Shown here: piece after piece, positions 1 through 7,887 of the stretch
How positions within the stretch are numbered: position 1 is the stretch's first letter
Layout: each line of letters starts with the position of its first letter
Source of the DNA: Paracoccus sp. (in: a-proteobacteria)
GTDB taxonomy: Bacteria > Pseudomonadota > Alphaproteobacteria > Rhodobacterales > Rhodobacteraceae
Length of the DNA stretch: 36,263 bases
Direction of reading: 5' to 3'
Assembly: GCF_030536915.1 (NCBI RefSeq)
Contig: NZ_JAUNPC010000009.1
Location: 1 to 36,263 of the forward strand
Translations under genes and position numbers: made by a program
The notes under the pieces: generated by a model
What the model was told of the DNA's origin: nothing
Database searches by the model: none
What the model saw: the letters and a program-made list of their open reading frames with translations, nothing else

Positions 1-914
1 TCGTAGAAGTCCTGCCCCTGGCTGTTCTTGCCCGGCCCCGCATGGTCGCGGCCGACGATCATGTGGGTCAGCCCGTGGTTGCGGCGGATCATGCCGTGCC
101 ACACCGCCTCGCGCGGGCCGCCCATGCGCATGGCGAGGTTCAGCAGCGACAGATGCGTGGTCGCCTGCGGATATTTGTCCAGCACCGCCTCATAGCAGCG
201 GACGCGGGTGAAATGGTCCACGTCGCCCGGCTTGGTCATGCCGACGACCGGGTGGATCAGCAGGTTCGCCTGCGCCTCGCGGGCTGCGCGGAAGGTCAGT
301 TCCTGGTGGGCGCGGTGCAGCGGGTTGCGGGTCTGGAAAGCCACGATCCGGCGCCAGCCCATCTTGCGGAAGAAGGCGCGCAGTTCATTCGGCGTGTCGC
401 GGCGGGCACGGAAATCATAATGGGTCGGCGGCTGGATGCCGGTGATCGGACCGCCCAGATAGACCGGACCTGCGACGTTGTGCAGGTAGTTGACCGCCGG
501 ATGCGCCAGGTCGTCGGCGCCGAAGACCTTTTCGGCTTCGCGCTTCTTGTTCGGCACCCATTTGTCGGTGACGGACAGGATGGCGAGGATCACGCCTTCC
601 TGGTCACGAAGCGCGATGTCGGTGCCCGGCTCGATCTTGTCGGCGAACTCCTGGCTCACGTCCAGGGTGATCGGCATGGGCCACAGCCCGCCCGAGGACA
701 GGCGCATGTTCTCGACCACGCCGTCATAATCGGCCTCGGTCAGGAAACCCTTGAGCGGGTGGAAGCCGCCGTTCATCAGCAGTTCGACATCGCAAAGCTG
801 GCGCGGCGTCAGGTCCCAGGACGGCATCTCGCCGGCATCCGCCTTGAGCTTCTGCGCCGAGTCGGCGTTGACATAAAGTTCCGGGATCGGCGCGAGGTTC
901 GGCGGCTGGGTCAT
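1..914 (-). CDS. sat: Sulfate adenylyltransferase (ATP sulfurylase), 3' part outside window
   Basis: Makes adenosine 5'-phosphosulfate and pyrophosphate from ATP and sulfate, the first step of cytosolic sulfate assimilation. The visible 304 residues begin [20 protein letters not shown] and contain the family's ATP-binding motif [10 protein letters not shown] near residue 195 and GRDHAGPG near residue 285, both intact. The frame is open to the window edge, so the C-terminus is missing. In many Rhodobacteraceae this protein carries a C-terminal APS kinase domain, which cannot be checked here. An in-frame ATG at 938 would add eight residues (MSRTIECK). I prefer 914 because it matches the usual N-terminus and has a GAG-type ribosome site upstream. 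trxB lies upstream on the same strand, 143 bp away, so sat probably has its own promoter. Confidence 0.93.
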   Translation of the reverse strand, partial: MTQPPNLAPIPELYVNADSAQKLKADAGEMPSWDLTPRQLCDVELLMNGGFHPLKGFLTEADYDGVVENMRLSSGGLWPMPITLDVSQEFADKIEPGTDIALRDQEGVILAILSVTDKWVPNKKREAEKVFGADDLAHPAVNYLHNVAGPVYLGGPITGIQPPTHYDFRARRDTPNELRAFFRKMGWRRIVAFQTRNPLHRAHQELTFRAAREAQANLLIHPVVGMTKPGDVDHFTRVRCYEAVLDKYPQATTHLSLLNLAMRMGGPREAVWHGMIRRNHGLTHMIVGRDHAGPGKNSQGQDFY

Positions 915-1057
915 CTTACACTCGATGGTTCGTGACATGGCGCTGCACCGCGCAAAAGGGTGACGGTGTGCGCCCGCCCCTTAGCCCCCATGCCGGCCTT
1001 CTGCAACCTGCGGCCGATCCGGCGCCTGGGTTTCGCGCAGCGCATGGCTGGCGGGTG

Positions 1058-2092
1058 TCACCCGTCGGCCACTTGCGGCTGGGGCAGCTCGGTCGCAGTC
1101 GCGGGCGTGGTCGCGCCCTCGGCCAGACCCTGCGCGGCCAGCCACTGCTCGGCGTCCAGTGCCGCCATGCAGCCCATGCCGGCGCTGGTGATGGCCTGCC
1201 GGTAGGTGTCGTCGGTCAGGTCGCCCGCGGCGAAGACGCCGGGAACCGAGGTGCGGGTCGTGCCGGGTTCGACCTTCACATAGCCGCCGTCGCGCAGTTC
1301 AAGCTGACCCCTGACCAGTTCGGACGCGGGCGAGTGGCCGATGGCGATGAAGACGCCGTCGCCACCGACCGTGCGGGTGCTGCCGTCCGTGGTCGAGCGA
1401 AGCACCGCGCCGGTGACGCCAAGCGGCTGGTCGGTGCCGGTGATCTCGGCGATTTCGTGGTTCCAGACAACCTCGACCTTGGGATGCCGGAACAGGCGGT
1501 CCTGCAGCACCTTTTCCGCCCGCAGGCTGTCGCGGCGATGGATCAGCGTGACCTTGCTGGCGAAGTTGGTCAGGAACAGCGCTTCTTCCACCGCGGTGTT
1601 GCCGCCTCCGACGACGATCACCTCGCGGCCGCGATAGAAGAAGCCGTCGCAGGTGGCGCAGGCGCTGACGCCGAAGCCCTGATAGCGGCTTTCGCTGTCC
1701 AGCCCCAACCAGCGCGCCTGCGCCCCCGTGGCGAGGATCAGCGCGTCCGCCGTCAGCCGCGCGCCGCTGTCGCATTCCAGCACGAAGGGGCGCTGAGACA
1801 GGTCCAGCCGCGTCACCGTGTCCGAGACGATCCGCGCGCCCATCTCGCGGGCATGGTTTTCCATGCGGATCATCAGGTCGGGGCCCATGACCGAGGCATC
1901 GCCCGGCCAGTTCTCGACATCGGTGGTGATGGTCAGCTGCCCGCCAGGCTGGATGCCCTGGATCAGCAGCGGCACAAGCATGGCGCGGGCGGCATAAACG
2001 GCGGCGGTATAGCCAGCGGGGCCGGAACCGACGATGATGAGCCGGTGATGCGTCGGCAGGGTTGCGGCGGTCTGGGTCACGGGCGGCCTCAT
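1058..2092 (-). CDS. trxB: Thioredoxin-disulfide reductase
   Basis: FAD/NADPH enzyme (344 aa) that reduces thioredoxin in the cytosol. Visible motifs in order are the FAD dinucleotide fold [16 protein letters not shown] near residue 22, the redox-active CATCDG near 145, the NADPH fold [11 protein letters not shown] near 160, and the late FAD motif FAAGDLTDD near 290. The active-site spacing is that of the low-molecular-weight bacterial enzyme. A Pro/Thr/Ala-rich tail of about 20 residues ([18 protein letters not shown]) extends past the usual end, and a short hydrophilic segment precedes the first beta strand. It is divergent from the Lrp-type gene at 2391 and upstream of sat. A cysteine/redox theme for the neighbourhood is plausible but inferred. 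Confidence 0.96.
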   Translation of the reverse strand: MRPPVTQTAATLPTHHRLIIVGSGPAGYTAAVYAARAMLVPLLIQGIQPGGQLTITTDVENWPGDASVMGPDLMIRMENHAREMGARIVSDTVTRLDLSQRPFVLECDSGARLTADALILATGAQARWLGLDSESRYQGFGVSACATCDGFFYRGREVIVVGGGNTAVEEALFLTNFASKVTLIHRRDSLRAEKVLQDRLFRHPKVEVVWNHEIAEITGTDQPLGVTGAVLRSTTDGSTRTVGGDGVFIAIGHSPASELVRGQLELRDGGYVKVEPGTTRTSVPGVFAAGDLTDDTYRQAITSAGMGCMAALDAEQWLAAQGLAEGATTPATATELPQPQVADG

Positions 2093-2322
2093 GAATGCGT
2101 GTTCCGCCCGAGTTAACCCCGCCTGCCCTGCGGTTCAACCGGAGGCCCTTTCCGCAGGGCCGGAGCGGGGCTGTCTGTCCCCCCCTCCAAGGGCATCTGG
2201 CCGGGATGAAGAAACCCGGTCGCGCAGGTCCGGGCATTTCTCGTTGGAGCCAAATACCCCCGCCGGAGGCAGGCGGGGCCGCATGGCCCGGTCTTCCGCT
2301 ACGGCGCAGATTCCGCAGGTCG

Positions 2323-2337
2323 CGAAACAATGTTGCG
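2323..2337. promoter_or_regulatory. Imperfect palindrome upstream of the Lrp-type gene, possible operator
   Basis: A 15-bp imperfect palindrome, CGAAACAATGTTGCG, lies about 55 bp before the lrp start in the trxB/lrp divergent region. Six of seven base pairs are symmetric around a central A. Lrp/AsnC proteins commonly bind such AT-centred dyads and repress their own genes. The assignment rests only on symmetry and place. Confidence 0.3.
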
Positions 2338-2390
2338 GACCGGTGCTGTGGAAGATAAGGAAGCTGCGATTTCCCACCATCGGAGACATC

Positions 2391-2876
2391 ATGGCTGGCG
2401 CCCGGCTGGACGACATCGACCGACGCATCCTCAAGGAACTGCAGGCCGACGGCCGGATGACGAATGTCGAACTGGCGCGCCGAGTCGGCATCTCGGCGCC
2501 CCCCTGCCTGCGCCGGGTCCGCACGCTCGAAGAGCAAGGCTTCATCCGCGGCTATCACGCCGACGTGGACCCGCGCAGCCTCGGATTTGAGGTGCAGGTC
2601 TTCGCCATGGTCCGCCTGCACAGCCAGTCCGAACGCGACCTCACCGCCTTCGAGAACCGCGCCCGCGACTGGGCGTTGGTCCGCGAATGCCACATGCTGA
2701 ATGGCGAGATCGACTTCATCCTGAAATGCGTGGCGCCTGATCTCTCCACCTTTCAGCGTTTCCTGACCGACCAGTTGACGGCGGCCGACAACGTGGCCAG
2801 CGTCAAGACCAGCCTCGTCATTCGCTGCGCCAAGGACGAGCCGGGCGTACCCTTCGAGCTGGTCGAGAACCGCTAG
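2391..2876 (+). CDS. Lrp/AsnC family transcriptional regulator
   Basis: 161-aa regulator. The N-terminal AsnC-type helix-turn-helix spans about residues 5-60 (LDDIDRRILKELQADGRMTN, then VELARRVGISAPPCLRRVRT). A linker strand follows, then a RAM-type ligand/oligomer domain to the end. Members bind amino acids and act as dimers to octamers; the effector here cannot be read from the sequence. The start at 2391 gives the canonical N-terminus; the longer open frame upstream is not coding-like. The stop codon is shared with the convergent pgeF: both genes end in the same CTAG. The divergent neighbour trxB is a candidate target along with autoregulation. Confidence 0.92.
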   Translation: MAGARLDDIDRRILKELQADGRMTNVELARRVGISAPPCLRRVRTLEEQGFIRGYHADVDPRSLGFEVQVFAMVRLHSQSERDLTAFENRARDWALVRECHMLNGEIDFILKCVAPDLSTFQRFLTDQLTAADNVASVKTSLVIRCAKDEPGVPFELVENR

Positions 2877-3655
2877 AGCGTGATGGCCGAGATCAGGCGT
2901 CCATAGTCCGCCGCGCCTTCATGCGTGGCGCGGCGATAGCTGAAGAAGCGGTCCGGGTCGGAATAGGTGCAATGGCCGATCCATTCGGCCTTCACCCCCA
3001 GATCGCGCAGGACCGACAGGCCGAAGCCCGGCAGGTCAAACATGGGCCTGCCGTTCGGCCCGCCCGCGAAGAAGCGGGCATGGCGGTCGTCATCGGTCAG
3101 GAAGCGGTCCATGAAATCCTCGCCGACCTCATAGGCGCGCTGGCTGATGCAGGGACCGATGACGGCATGGATGTCCGTGGCGCCCGCGGCCTTCATGGCG
3201 GCGACGGTTTCCTGCAGGATGCCGTCCAGCGCCCCCTTCCAGCCGGCATGGGCGGAGGCGATCACGCCCGCCTGCGGGTCGGCGAACAGGATCGGCTGGC
3301 AGTCGGCGGTCAGCACCGCGATGGCGATGCCGGGTGCGGTGCTGACGATGGCGTCGGCCTCGGTCTGGGCCACGGCATCCAGGTCCTCGCCCCCCGCCAG
3401 CGTCACCACCTTGGCGGAATGGGTCTGGTGGACGGTCGCCAGCCGGTCGGGGCCGACGCCCAGCGCCTCGGCCACGCGGGCGCGGTTGATCGCCACCATG
3501 TCGCGCTGGTCCGTGGACCCCCGCCCGCAGTTCAGCCCCGAGAACAGGCCCGAGGAGGCACCGCCCTTGCGGGTGAAGAACCCGTGTCGGACCGGGTGCA
3601 GCGAGGAGTGCGTCAGGATTTCCAGCGTCATCGGATCGTCCCGCAATTTCGTCAT
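2873..3655 (-). CDS. pgeF: Peptidoglycan editing factor PgeF / laccase-domain (YfiH) protein
   Basis: YfiH-family protein, once called polyphenol oxidase or laccase domain protein. E. coli PgeF removes wrongly incorporated L-Ser from peptidoglycan precursors, and other members act on purine nucleosides. The metal and active-site residues are present: TVHQTHS, LTADCQP near residue 115, SAHAGWKG near 130 and IGPCIS near 168. Two starts are possible. ATG 3655 overlaps the midA stop as ATGA, the same coupling seen between lgt and midA. ATG 3631 (MTLEILTHSS) matches the common N-terminus and has GGGA seven bases upstream. I give the longer form because of the overlap. The 3' end overlaps lrp tail to tail at CTAG. 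Confidence 0.9.
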   Translation of the reverse strand: MTKLRDDPMTLEILTHSSLHPVRHGFFTRKGGASSGLFSGLNCGRGSTDQRDMVAINRARVAEALGVGPDRLATVHQTHSAKVVTLAGGEDLDAVAQTEADAIVSTAPGIAIAVLTADCQPILFADPQAGVIASAHAGWKGALDGILQETVAAMKAAGATDIHAVIGPCISQRAYEVGEDFMDRFLTDDDRHARFFAGGPNGRPMFDLPGFGLSVLRDLGVKAEWIGHCTYSDPDRFFSYRRATHEGAADYGRLISAITL

Positions 3656-4755
3656 GATCGAGGGGCGAGGCCGGGCTGCCCGGCAGTCGCAGAGGCTTGG
3701 GCCGGGGCGGCGGCCGGCAAGGGCCTGAACCCCGCCGGGGGCGGATGATGGCGCGGCCAGACCGCCATCGCCTTGAACAGGTGGCCCATCTCGGCGGGGT
3801 CGGTCAAGCGGTGAAGCGCAGCCCCTGCCCCCGCATCGTCCGCCGCGGCCAGCCGCGCGGCCCTCGCCTCGATCCCCAGCGCGCTCAGCCAGTCGCCCTG
3901 CCGTTCCGGCGCGGATGCCGCAGCGCCCGCCTGGATGGCAGCCCCTGCAAGCGGGGCGAAATCGACATGGGCTGTCAGGTCGGCGTCCCCCGGATGCGCG
4001 AAGATGCCGTCGGGCGCATGGCGGCGCAGCGCCTGAAGGCTGTCGCCCTTGCCGTCCCAAGTGCCGTAATCGACCACGATCGCCGCGCCGCCATGCGTGG
4101 CGATGCGCTGGGCCACGGTGGACATGATGGCGGTTCCTTCGGCGCAGATCTCCCAGACCTCGCCCTCGGGCGCCGCACGGGGCAGCGTGACCGGCGCTGC
4201 GAGCGCCAGCGCCAAGGCTCCATCGGCGTCCAGGGTCACCATGCGCTCGGCCCAGCCGTCGCGAACGCGCTGCATCTGCCGGATCGGCAGGGCATCGAAG
4301 AACTCGTTGGCAACCAGGAACAGCGGCCCCTCGGGCAGTTCTGCGACCGAGGAAAGATGGGTGACTTGGCCCAGCCTTTCACGCTGCACCTGCCGCAGAT
4401 GCGGCGAGGTCTCGACCAGCGTCACCCGCGCCGCCTGATGAAAGCCCGGCACCCGGCGCGTCGCCCGCAGCAGGTCGGCCATCAGCGTCCCCCGCCCCGG
4501 ACCCAGCTCGGCCAGCGTGAAGGGCGCGGGCGCGCCCTGGTCCAGCCACGCCTGCGCAATCACAAGCCCCACGAGTTCCCCGAACATCTGGCTGATCTCG
4601 GGTGCCGTGGTGAAATCGCCCTTTGCGCCAAAGGGATCGCGGGTGGCGTAATAGCCGTGATTCGGGTGCATGAGGCAGAGCCGCATGTAGTCGTCCAGCC
4701 CCATCGGCCCCTCGGCCGCGATCCGGGCCGCGATGATGCGGGCCAGCGGCGTCAT
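3652..4755 (-). CDS. SAM-dependent methyltransferase, MidA/NDUFAF7 (DUF185) family
   Basis: 367-aa class I methyltransferase of the MidA/NDUFAF7 family. In mitochondria, NDUFAF7 methylates an arginine of a complex I subunit during assembly, so a role in NADH dehydrogenase assembly is likely but inferred. The sequence shows the family N-terminus ([38 protein letters not shown]), the SAM-binding [15 protein letters not shown] near residue 82 and the family motif [13 protein letters not shown] near 148. The middle gene of lgt>midA>pgeF overlaps both neighbours by the four bases ATGA, which indicates translational coupling. The C-terminus is a low-complexity Ala/Pro tail. Confidence 0.92.
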   Translation of the reverse strand: MTPLARIIAARIAAEGPMGLDDYMRLCLMHPNHGYYATRDPFGAKGDFTTAPEISQMFGELVGLVIAQAWLDQGAPAPFTLAELGPGRGTLMADLLRATRRVPGFHQAARVTLVETSPHLRQVQRERLGQVTHLSSVAELPEGPLFLVANEFFDALPIRQMQRVRDGWAERMVTLDADGALALALAAPVTLPRAAPEGEVWEICAEGTAIMSTVAQRIATHGGAAIVVDYGTWDGKGDSLQALRRHAPDGIFAHPGDADLTAHVDFAPLAGAAIQAGAAASAPERQGDWLSALGIEARAARLAAADDAGAGAALHRLTDPAEMGHLFKAMAVWPRHHPPPAGFRPLPAAAPAQASATAGQPGLAPRS

Positions 4756-5618
4756 CGCCTGAGCGCCCAGAGGACGAAGCCGATCCCCACCGCGATCATC
4801 GGCAGCGACAGAAGCTGGCCCATGGTGATGCCCCAGACCGGCCCGCCAAGCACATGGCCCCACGGGTTGTCAGGGGTGACGAACTGCGCGTCGGCCTGCC
4901 GGAAGAACTCGACCACGAAGCGGGCAAGCCCGTAGCCCGCGAGGAACACGCCCAGCACAAGGCCGGGGCGTGCCAGAGCGCCACGGCGGACAAGCACGAA
5001 CAGGATCAGGCCCAGAGCCAGCCCTTCCAGCCCCGCCTCGTAAAGCTGGCTGGGGTGGCGGGCGCAGAGGCCCTCGATGCCGGGGCAGTCCTGCGCCGCC
5101 TCGCCGGGAAAGATCACGCCCCAGGGCGCGTCGGTGGGACGGCCCCAGAGTTCCGCGTTGATGAAATTGGCGATGCGGCCGAGAAAAAGCCCCACGGGAG
5201 TCGCGACCGCCAGCGCATCGGCCAGCCGCAGGGGCGCGATGCCGTTCTTCCGGGCATAGGCCCAGGCGGCCAACACGACGCCCAGGAAGCCGCCGTGGAA
5301 GGACATGCCGCCCTGCCAGACCTTGATGATCTCGGCCGGGTTCGAGAGATAATAGGCCGGCTCGTAGAACAGCACGAACCCCAGACGCCCGCCGAGGATC
5401 ACGCCGACCACGACCCAGGTCAGCAGTTCCTCGACCGCGCGGGGGCGCATGGGTGCAGTCCCGCCCCACAGATGCGGTCGGCGCATCAGCGCGGCGATGA
5501 TCCACCAGCCCAGCAGCAGCCCGACCAGATAGGCCATCGCGTACCAGCGCAGGGCGAACTCGCGTCCCGCGATGGTGATGGTGAAGATGTCCGGAGAGAT
5601 CTCGGGGAAAGGGATCAT
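4752..5618 (-). CDS. lgt: Prolipoprotein diacylglyceryl transferase
   Basis: Inner-membrane enzyme (288 aa) that transfers diacylglycerol from phosphatidylglycerol to the lipobox cysteine, the first step of lipoprotein maturation. It is a seven-helix membrane protein with the essential HGGFLG near residue 108 and the Lgt signature [17 protein letters not shown] near 144. [11 protein letters not shown] and YEAGLEG are also conserved. First gene of the lgt>midA>pgeF operon. It is divergent from ubiK with 125 bp between starts. The ygiB-like lipoprotein at 14549 is one likely client in this window. Confidence 0.97.
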   Translation of the reverse strand: MIPFPEISPDIFTITIAGREFALRWYAMAYLVGLLLGWWIIAALMRRPHLWGGTAPMRPRAVEELLTWVVVGVILGGRLGFVLFYEPAYYLSNPAEIIKVWQGGMSFHGGFLGVVLAAWAYARKNGIAPLRLADALAVATPVGLFLGRIANFINAELWGRPTDAPWGVIFPGEAAQDCPGIEGLCARHPSQLYEAGLEGLALGLILFVLVRRGALARPGLVLGVFLAGYGLARFVVEFFRQADAQFVTPDNPWGHVLGGPVWGITMGQLLSLPMIAVGIGFVLWALRR

Positions 5619-5743
5619 GGGGGCCTCGCGCGTGCCGGGGTTGCTTGGCCGCGCGGGCCGGGGGTGTCAACCGCCGGGCGGTCATTGAAGCCGGGCACGG
5701 GCGCCGTCATATTGACCCCACCGCCATGCGAGAGGATTGCGCG

Positions 5744-6172
5744 ATGACCACCCACAGCAGCGGCCCGGGCCGCTTTTTCGACGATGTGTCCAAGCTGATG
5801 ACCAACGCCATGGGCGTGGCGCAGGGGGCCAAGGACGAGGCCGAGACCGCCATGAAGGGCTGGGTGGACCGCTGGCTTGCCGACCGCAACCTCGTCACCC
5901 GCGAGGAATTCGACGTCGTGCGCGAGATGGCGATCAAGGCCCGGGCCGAGAATGCCGAATTGCGGGCGATGATTGCGGGCATGAGCAGACAGGAAGGCGG
6001 CCCGGACAAGGATGAGGCGCCCCATGTCTCCGAGGCGGACGCGCCCGCGGGCAACATGAACCCGCCGGATGTCGGGGATGTGAACACGGGCGACACGCCG
6101 CATGTCAGCGAGGTTGAAGCTCCGGCGACGGATATGAACCCGCCGAAAACAGGGCACGCCGACAAGGGCTGA
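5744..6172 (+). CDS. ubiK: UbiK-type ubiquinone biosynthesis accessory factor (BMFP family) with repeat tail
   Basis: 142 aa. Residues 8-85 match the BMFP/UbiK family: an amphipathic N-terminal helix (FFDDVSKLMTNAMGVAQGAK) and a trimeric coiled coil with REEFDVVREMAIKARAENAE. E. coli UbiK helps the Ubi metabolon make ubiquinone under aerobic conditions. The start at 5744 has AGAGGA seven bases upstream and is preferred over the in-frame ATG at 5726. Odd: the last 50 residues hold two copies, 26 residues apart, of a motif (PHVSEADAPAGNMNPP, then PHVSEVEAPATDMNPP; 12 of 16 identical). This acidic, proline-rich tail is absent from the short enterobacterial form and looks disordered. Confidence 0.85.
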   Translation: MTTHSSGPGRFFDDVSKLMTNAMGVAQGAKDEAETAMKGWVDRWLADRNLVTREEFDVVREMAIKARAENAELRAMIAGMSRQEGGPDKDEAPHVSEADAPAGNMNPPDVGDVNTGDTPHVSEVEAPATDMNPPKTGHADKG

Positions 6173-6282
6173 AGACAGCCCCGCAACAGGCGGACGGCAG
6201 GCTTCGGCCCGCTGTCCGGCAGAAGGCACGAACCCTGCGCCCCCGTCCTGCGTTCGGGATGCAAACCGCCTGAGGAGTCGTG

Positions 6283-6780
6283 ATGCGCGCCCTTTCCGCC
6301 ACCCTGATCCTGTTTGCCATGCCCGCCGTTGCGCAAGACTGCCAGCCCGCCATCGACGCGGCCTGGCGCAAGGGCTTCACCGACGGCGTCGATGCCGTGA
6401 ACGCCCAGCTTGGCGCCGTCACCGCGAAGATGCAGCAGGACGTGCAGGCGCAGGTGAACGCCCAGCTTTCCCAGCTTGAGGAACGCCGCGTGCGCGAGCT
6501 GGAACAGCAGCTTGCCGCTGCGCAAGCGCAGGCCTTGGCCGAACAGGGACCGGTGAGGGCCGAAGGGATGCCGCAACTGCCGCCTCTTACCGTGGCCCCG
6601 GGGGGTGGGGTCGCGCCGATGCTGCCGCCGGAGATGGCGGCGGCAGCCGGGATTGCCCGGCGCCCCGCTTCGCCCGCGGACCCGGCAGCCCTGCCGGCGG
6701 GCACGACCATCACCATCACCGATCCGCAGAACCTGCCACCCGAGTTGTTCCGCGCGCTGATGGACTATGCCGCGCGCTGA
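6283..6780 (+). CDS. Secreted coiled-coil protein of unknown function
   Basis: 165 aa, not recognised. The N-terminus is a clear Sec signal peptide (MRALSATLILFAMPAVAQ, predicted cut after AQ or AVA), followed by DCQPAIDAAWRKGFTDGVDA. Residues about 35-85 are a Gln/Ala/Glu-rich coiled coil (QQDVQAQVNAQLSQLEERR). The rest is Pro/Ala-rich with TITITDPQNLPPELFRALMD at the end. The ATG at 6283 is five bases after GAGGAG; the GTG at 6280 is too close to that site. It is probably periplasmic. Its last 16 bases overlap the convergent HxlR gene. There is no paralogue in the window. Confidence 0.75.
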   Translation: MRALSATLILFAMPAVAQDCQPAIDAAWRKGFTDGVDAVNAQLGAVTAKMQQDVQAQVNAQLSQLEERRVRELEQQLAAAQAQALAEQGPVRAEGMPQLPPLTVAPGGGVAPMLPPEMAAAAGIARRPASPADPAALPAGTTITITDPQNLPPELFRALMDYAAR

Positions 6781-7145
6781 GCCTCGCGGCGGTCATAGGC
6801 CGCCCGTGCCGCGTCGATGCAGTCGGCATGGGTAATCGTCCAGTCCGACAGCGCGGCGATGGGGCCGAACAGGTCCTCGCCCATCGCCGTCAGCGCATAT
6901 TCTACCTGCGGCGGGGTTGAGGGCGTCACCGTGCGGCTGACCAGCCCATCGCGTTCGAGGTTCCGCAGCGTCCGCGTCAGCATCTTCTGCGAGATGCTGC
7001 CCAGTTCCCTTTTCAGCGCCGAAAAGCGGCGCGGGCCGTTCCCCAGCGCCCGCACCACCAGCAGCGTCCACTTGTCGCCGATGCGCGACAGCATCTCGCT
7101 GATGCGCTGGCAGGTGCCGGTGTCGTGGGTGTCGCATGGTTTCAT
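6765..7145 (-). CDS. HxlR-family winged-helix transcriptional regulator
   Basis: 126 aa. The HxlR core is evident: TCQRISEMLSRIGDKWTLLV, then FSALKRELGSISQKMLTRTL and NLERDGLVSRTVTPSTPPQV (the wing), ending in ALSDWTITHAD. Cysteines at residues 4 and 12 sit before the first helix. Studied HxlR/DUF24 regulators such as YodB and HypR of Bacillus sense quinones, diamide or hypochlorite through an N-terminal cysteine. The divergent partner is a flavin reductase, 85 bp between starts, which fits electrophile-responsive control. The sensing chemistry is inferred. The 3' end overlaps the upstream plus-strand gene by 16 bp. Confidence 0.92.
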   Translation of the reverse strand: MKPCDTHDTGTCQRISEMLSRIGDKWTLLVVRALGNGPRRFSALKRELGSISQKMLTRTLRNLERDGLVSRTVTPSTPPQVEYALTAMGEDLFGPIAALSDWTITHADCIDAARAAYDRREAQRAA

Positions 7146-7187
7146 GAAGGTGCCTTCTTGCGGGGCCGTCCCGCAGTATCTAACTGA

Positions 7188-7205
7188 TCCGTAGTATCTT
7201 ACGGA
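7188..7205. promoter_or_regulatory. Candidate HxlR operator, perfect inverted repeat
   Basis: TCCGTA (7188-7193), GTATCT spacer, TACGGA (7200-7205): a perfect 6-6-6 inverted repeat midway between the divergent starts at 7145 and 7231. The heptamer AGTATCT occurs at 7175-7181 and again at 7193-7199, 18 bases apart. An outer pair TAACT/AGTTA (7181-7185, 7211-7215) flanks it. Place and symmetry suit a dimeric winged-helix regulator controlling both genes. Confidence 0.55.
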
Positions 7206-7230
7206 AACCTAGTTAATCACGGAGACCACG

Positions 7231-7815
7231 ATGTCCAAGCCCAAGATCGCCGTCATCATCGGCTCGACCCGCAAGGCGCGCTTCGCCGACAAGCCCGCCG
7301 CCTGGCTGATGGAGAAGGTCAAGGACCACCCCGAGCTCGACTTCGAGTTGGTGGACCTGCGCGACTATGACCTGCCCTTCTTCGACGAGGCGGCGTCCAA
7401 CGCCTGGGTGCCCTCGCAGGACCGGCGCGCGGTGCGCTGGCAGCAGAAGGTGGCCGAGTTCGATGGCTATCTGTTCGTGCTGGCGGAATACAACCACTCG
7501 ATGCCCGCCTCGGTGAAGAACGCCTTTGACCAGGATTACGTGGGCTGGAACCGCAAGCCGATCGGCGCGCTGGCCTATGGCTCGATGGGCGGGGCGCGCT
7601 CGCTGGAGCATCTGCGCAACGTTGCGGTCGAACTGCAGATGGTGCCGCTGCGGAACGCCGTCCACATCGGCGGGTCCGAGTTCTTCAAGGTCTGGAGCGG
7701 CGGCCAGGACGCCCCGATCAGCGAGATCGAGGGCGTGCTGGAAGGCTCGCTGAAGGGGATGCTGGAGGAACTGGTCTGGTGGACAAAGGCGACCAAGGCG
7801 GCCCGTCAGAGTTGA
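7231..7815 (+). CDS. NADPH-dependent FMN reductase / quinone reductase (flavodoxin fold)
   Basis: 194-aa member of the NADPH-dependent FMN reductase family, which reduces flavins, quinones, azo dyes or chromate in the cytosol. The FMN phosphate loop is GSTRKARFADKPAAWL near residue 10. The flavin-contact motif AEYNHSMPASVKNAFD is near residue 87, followed by AYGSMGGARSLEHLR. GGAGA lies a few bases before the start. It is transcribed away from the HxlR gene across the candidate operator. The likely role is two-electron detoxification of quinones or related electrophiles; the substrate is not known. A strong terminator follows 15 bp after the stop. Confidence 0.9.
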   Translation: MSKPKIAVIIGSTRKARFADKPAAWLMEKVKDHPELDFELVDLRDYDLPFFDEAASNAWVPSQDRRAVRWQQKVAEFDGYLFVLAEYNHSMPASVKNAFDQDYVGWNRKPIGALAYGSMGGARSLEHLRNVAVELQMVPLRNAVHIGGSEFFKVWSGGQDAPISEIEGVLEGSLKGMLEELVWWTKATKAARQS

Positions 7816-7829
7816 GCCGCCCATAATGA

Positions 7830-7858
7830 AACCCCGGCCCTCATTGAGGGCCGGGGTT
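7830..7858. terminator. Bidirectional hairpin terminator between the flavin reductase and cobS
   Basis: AACCCCGGCCCTC (7830-7842), loop ATT, GAGGGCCGGGGTT (7846-7858): a perfect 13-bp stem placed between convergent genes. There is no long T run on either side, so termination strength is inferred from stem stability. Confidence 0.75.
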
Positions 7859-7887
7859 GATCGTCAGGCAGGCGGAGCGAAGTCCGC

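Noticed and set aside
42-935. Plus-strand frame of 297 codons at the left edge
   Set aside because: Antisense to sat, whose frame is open to the window edge and carries both catalytic motifs.
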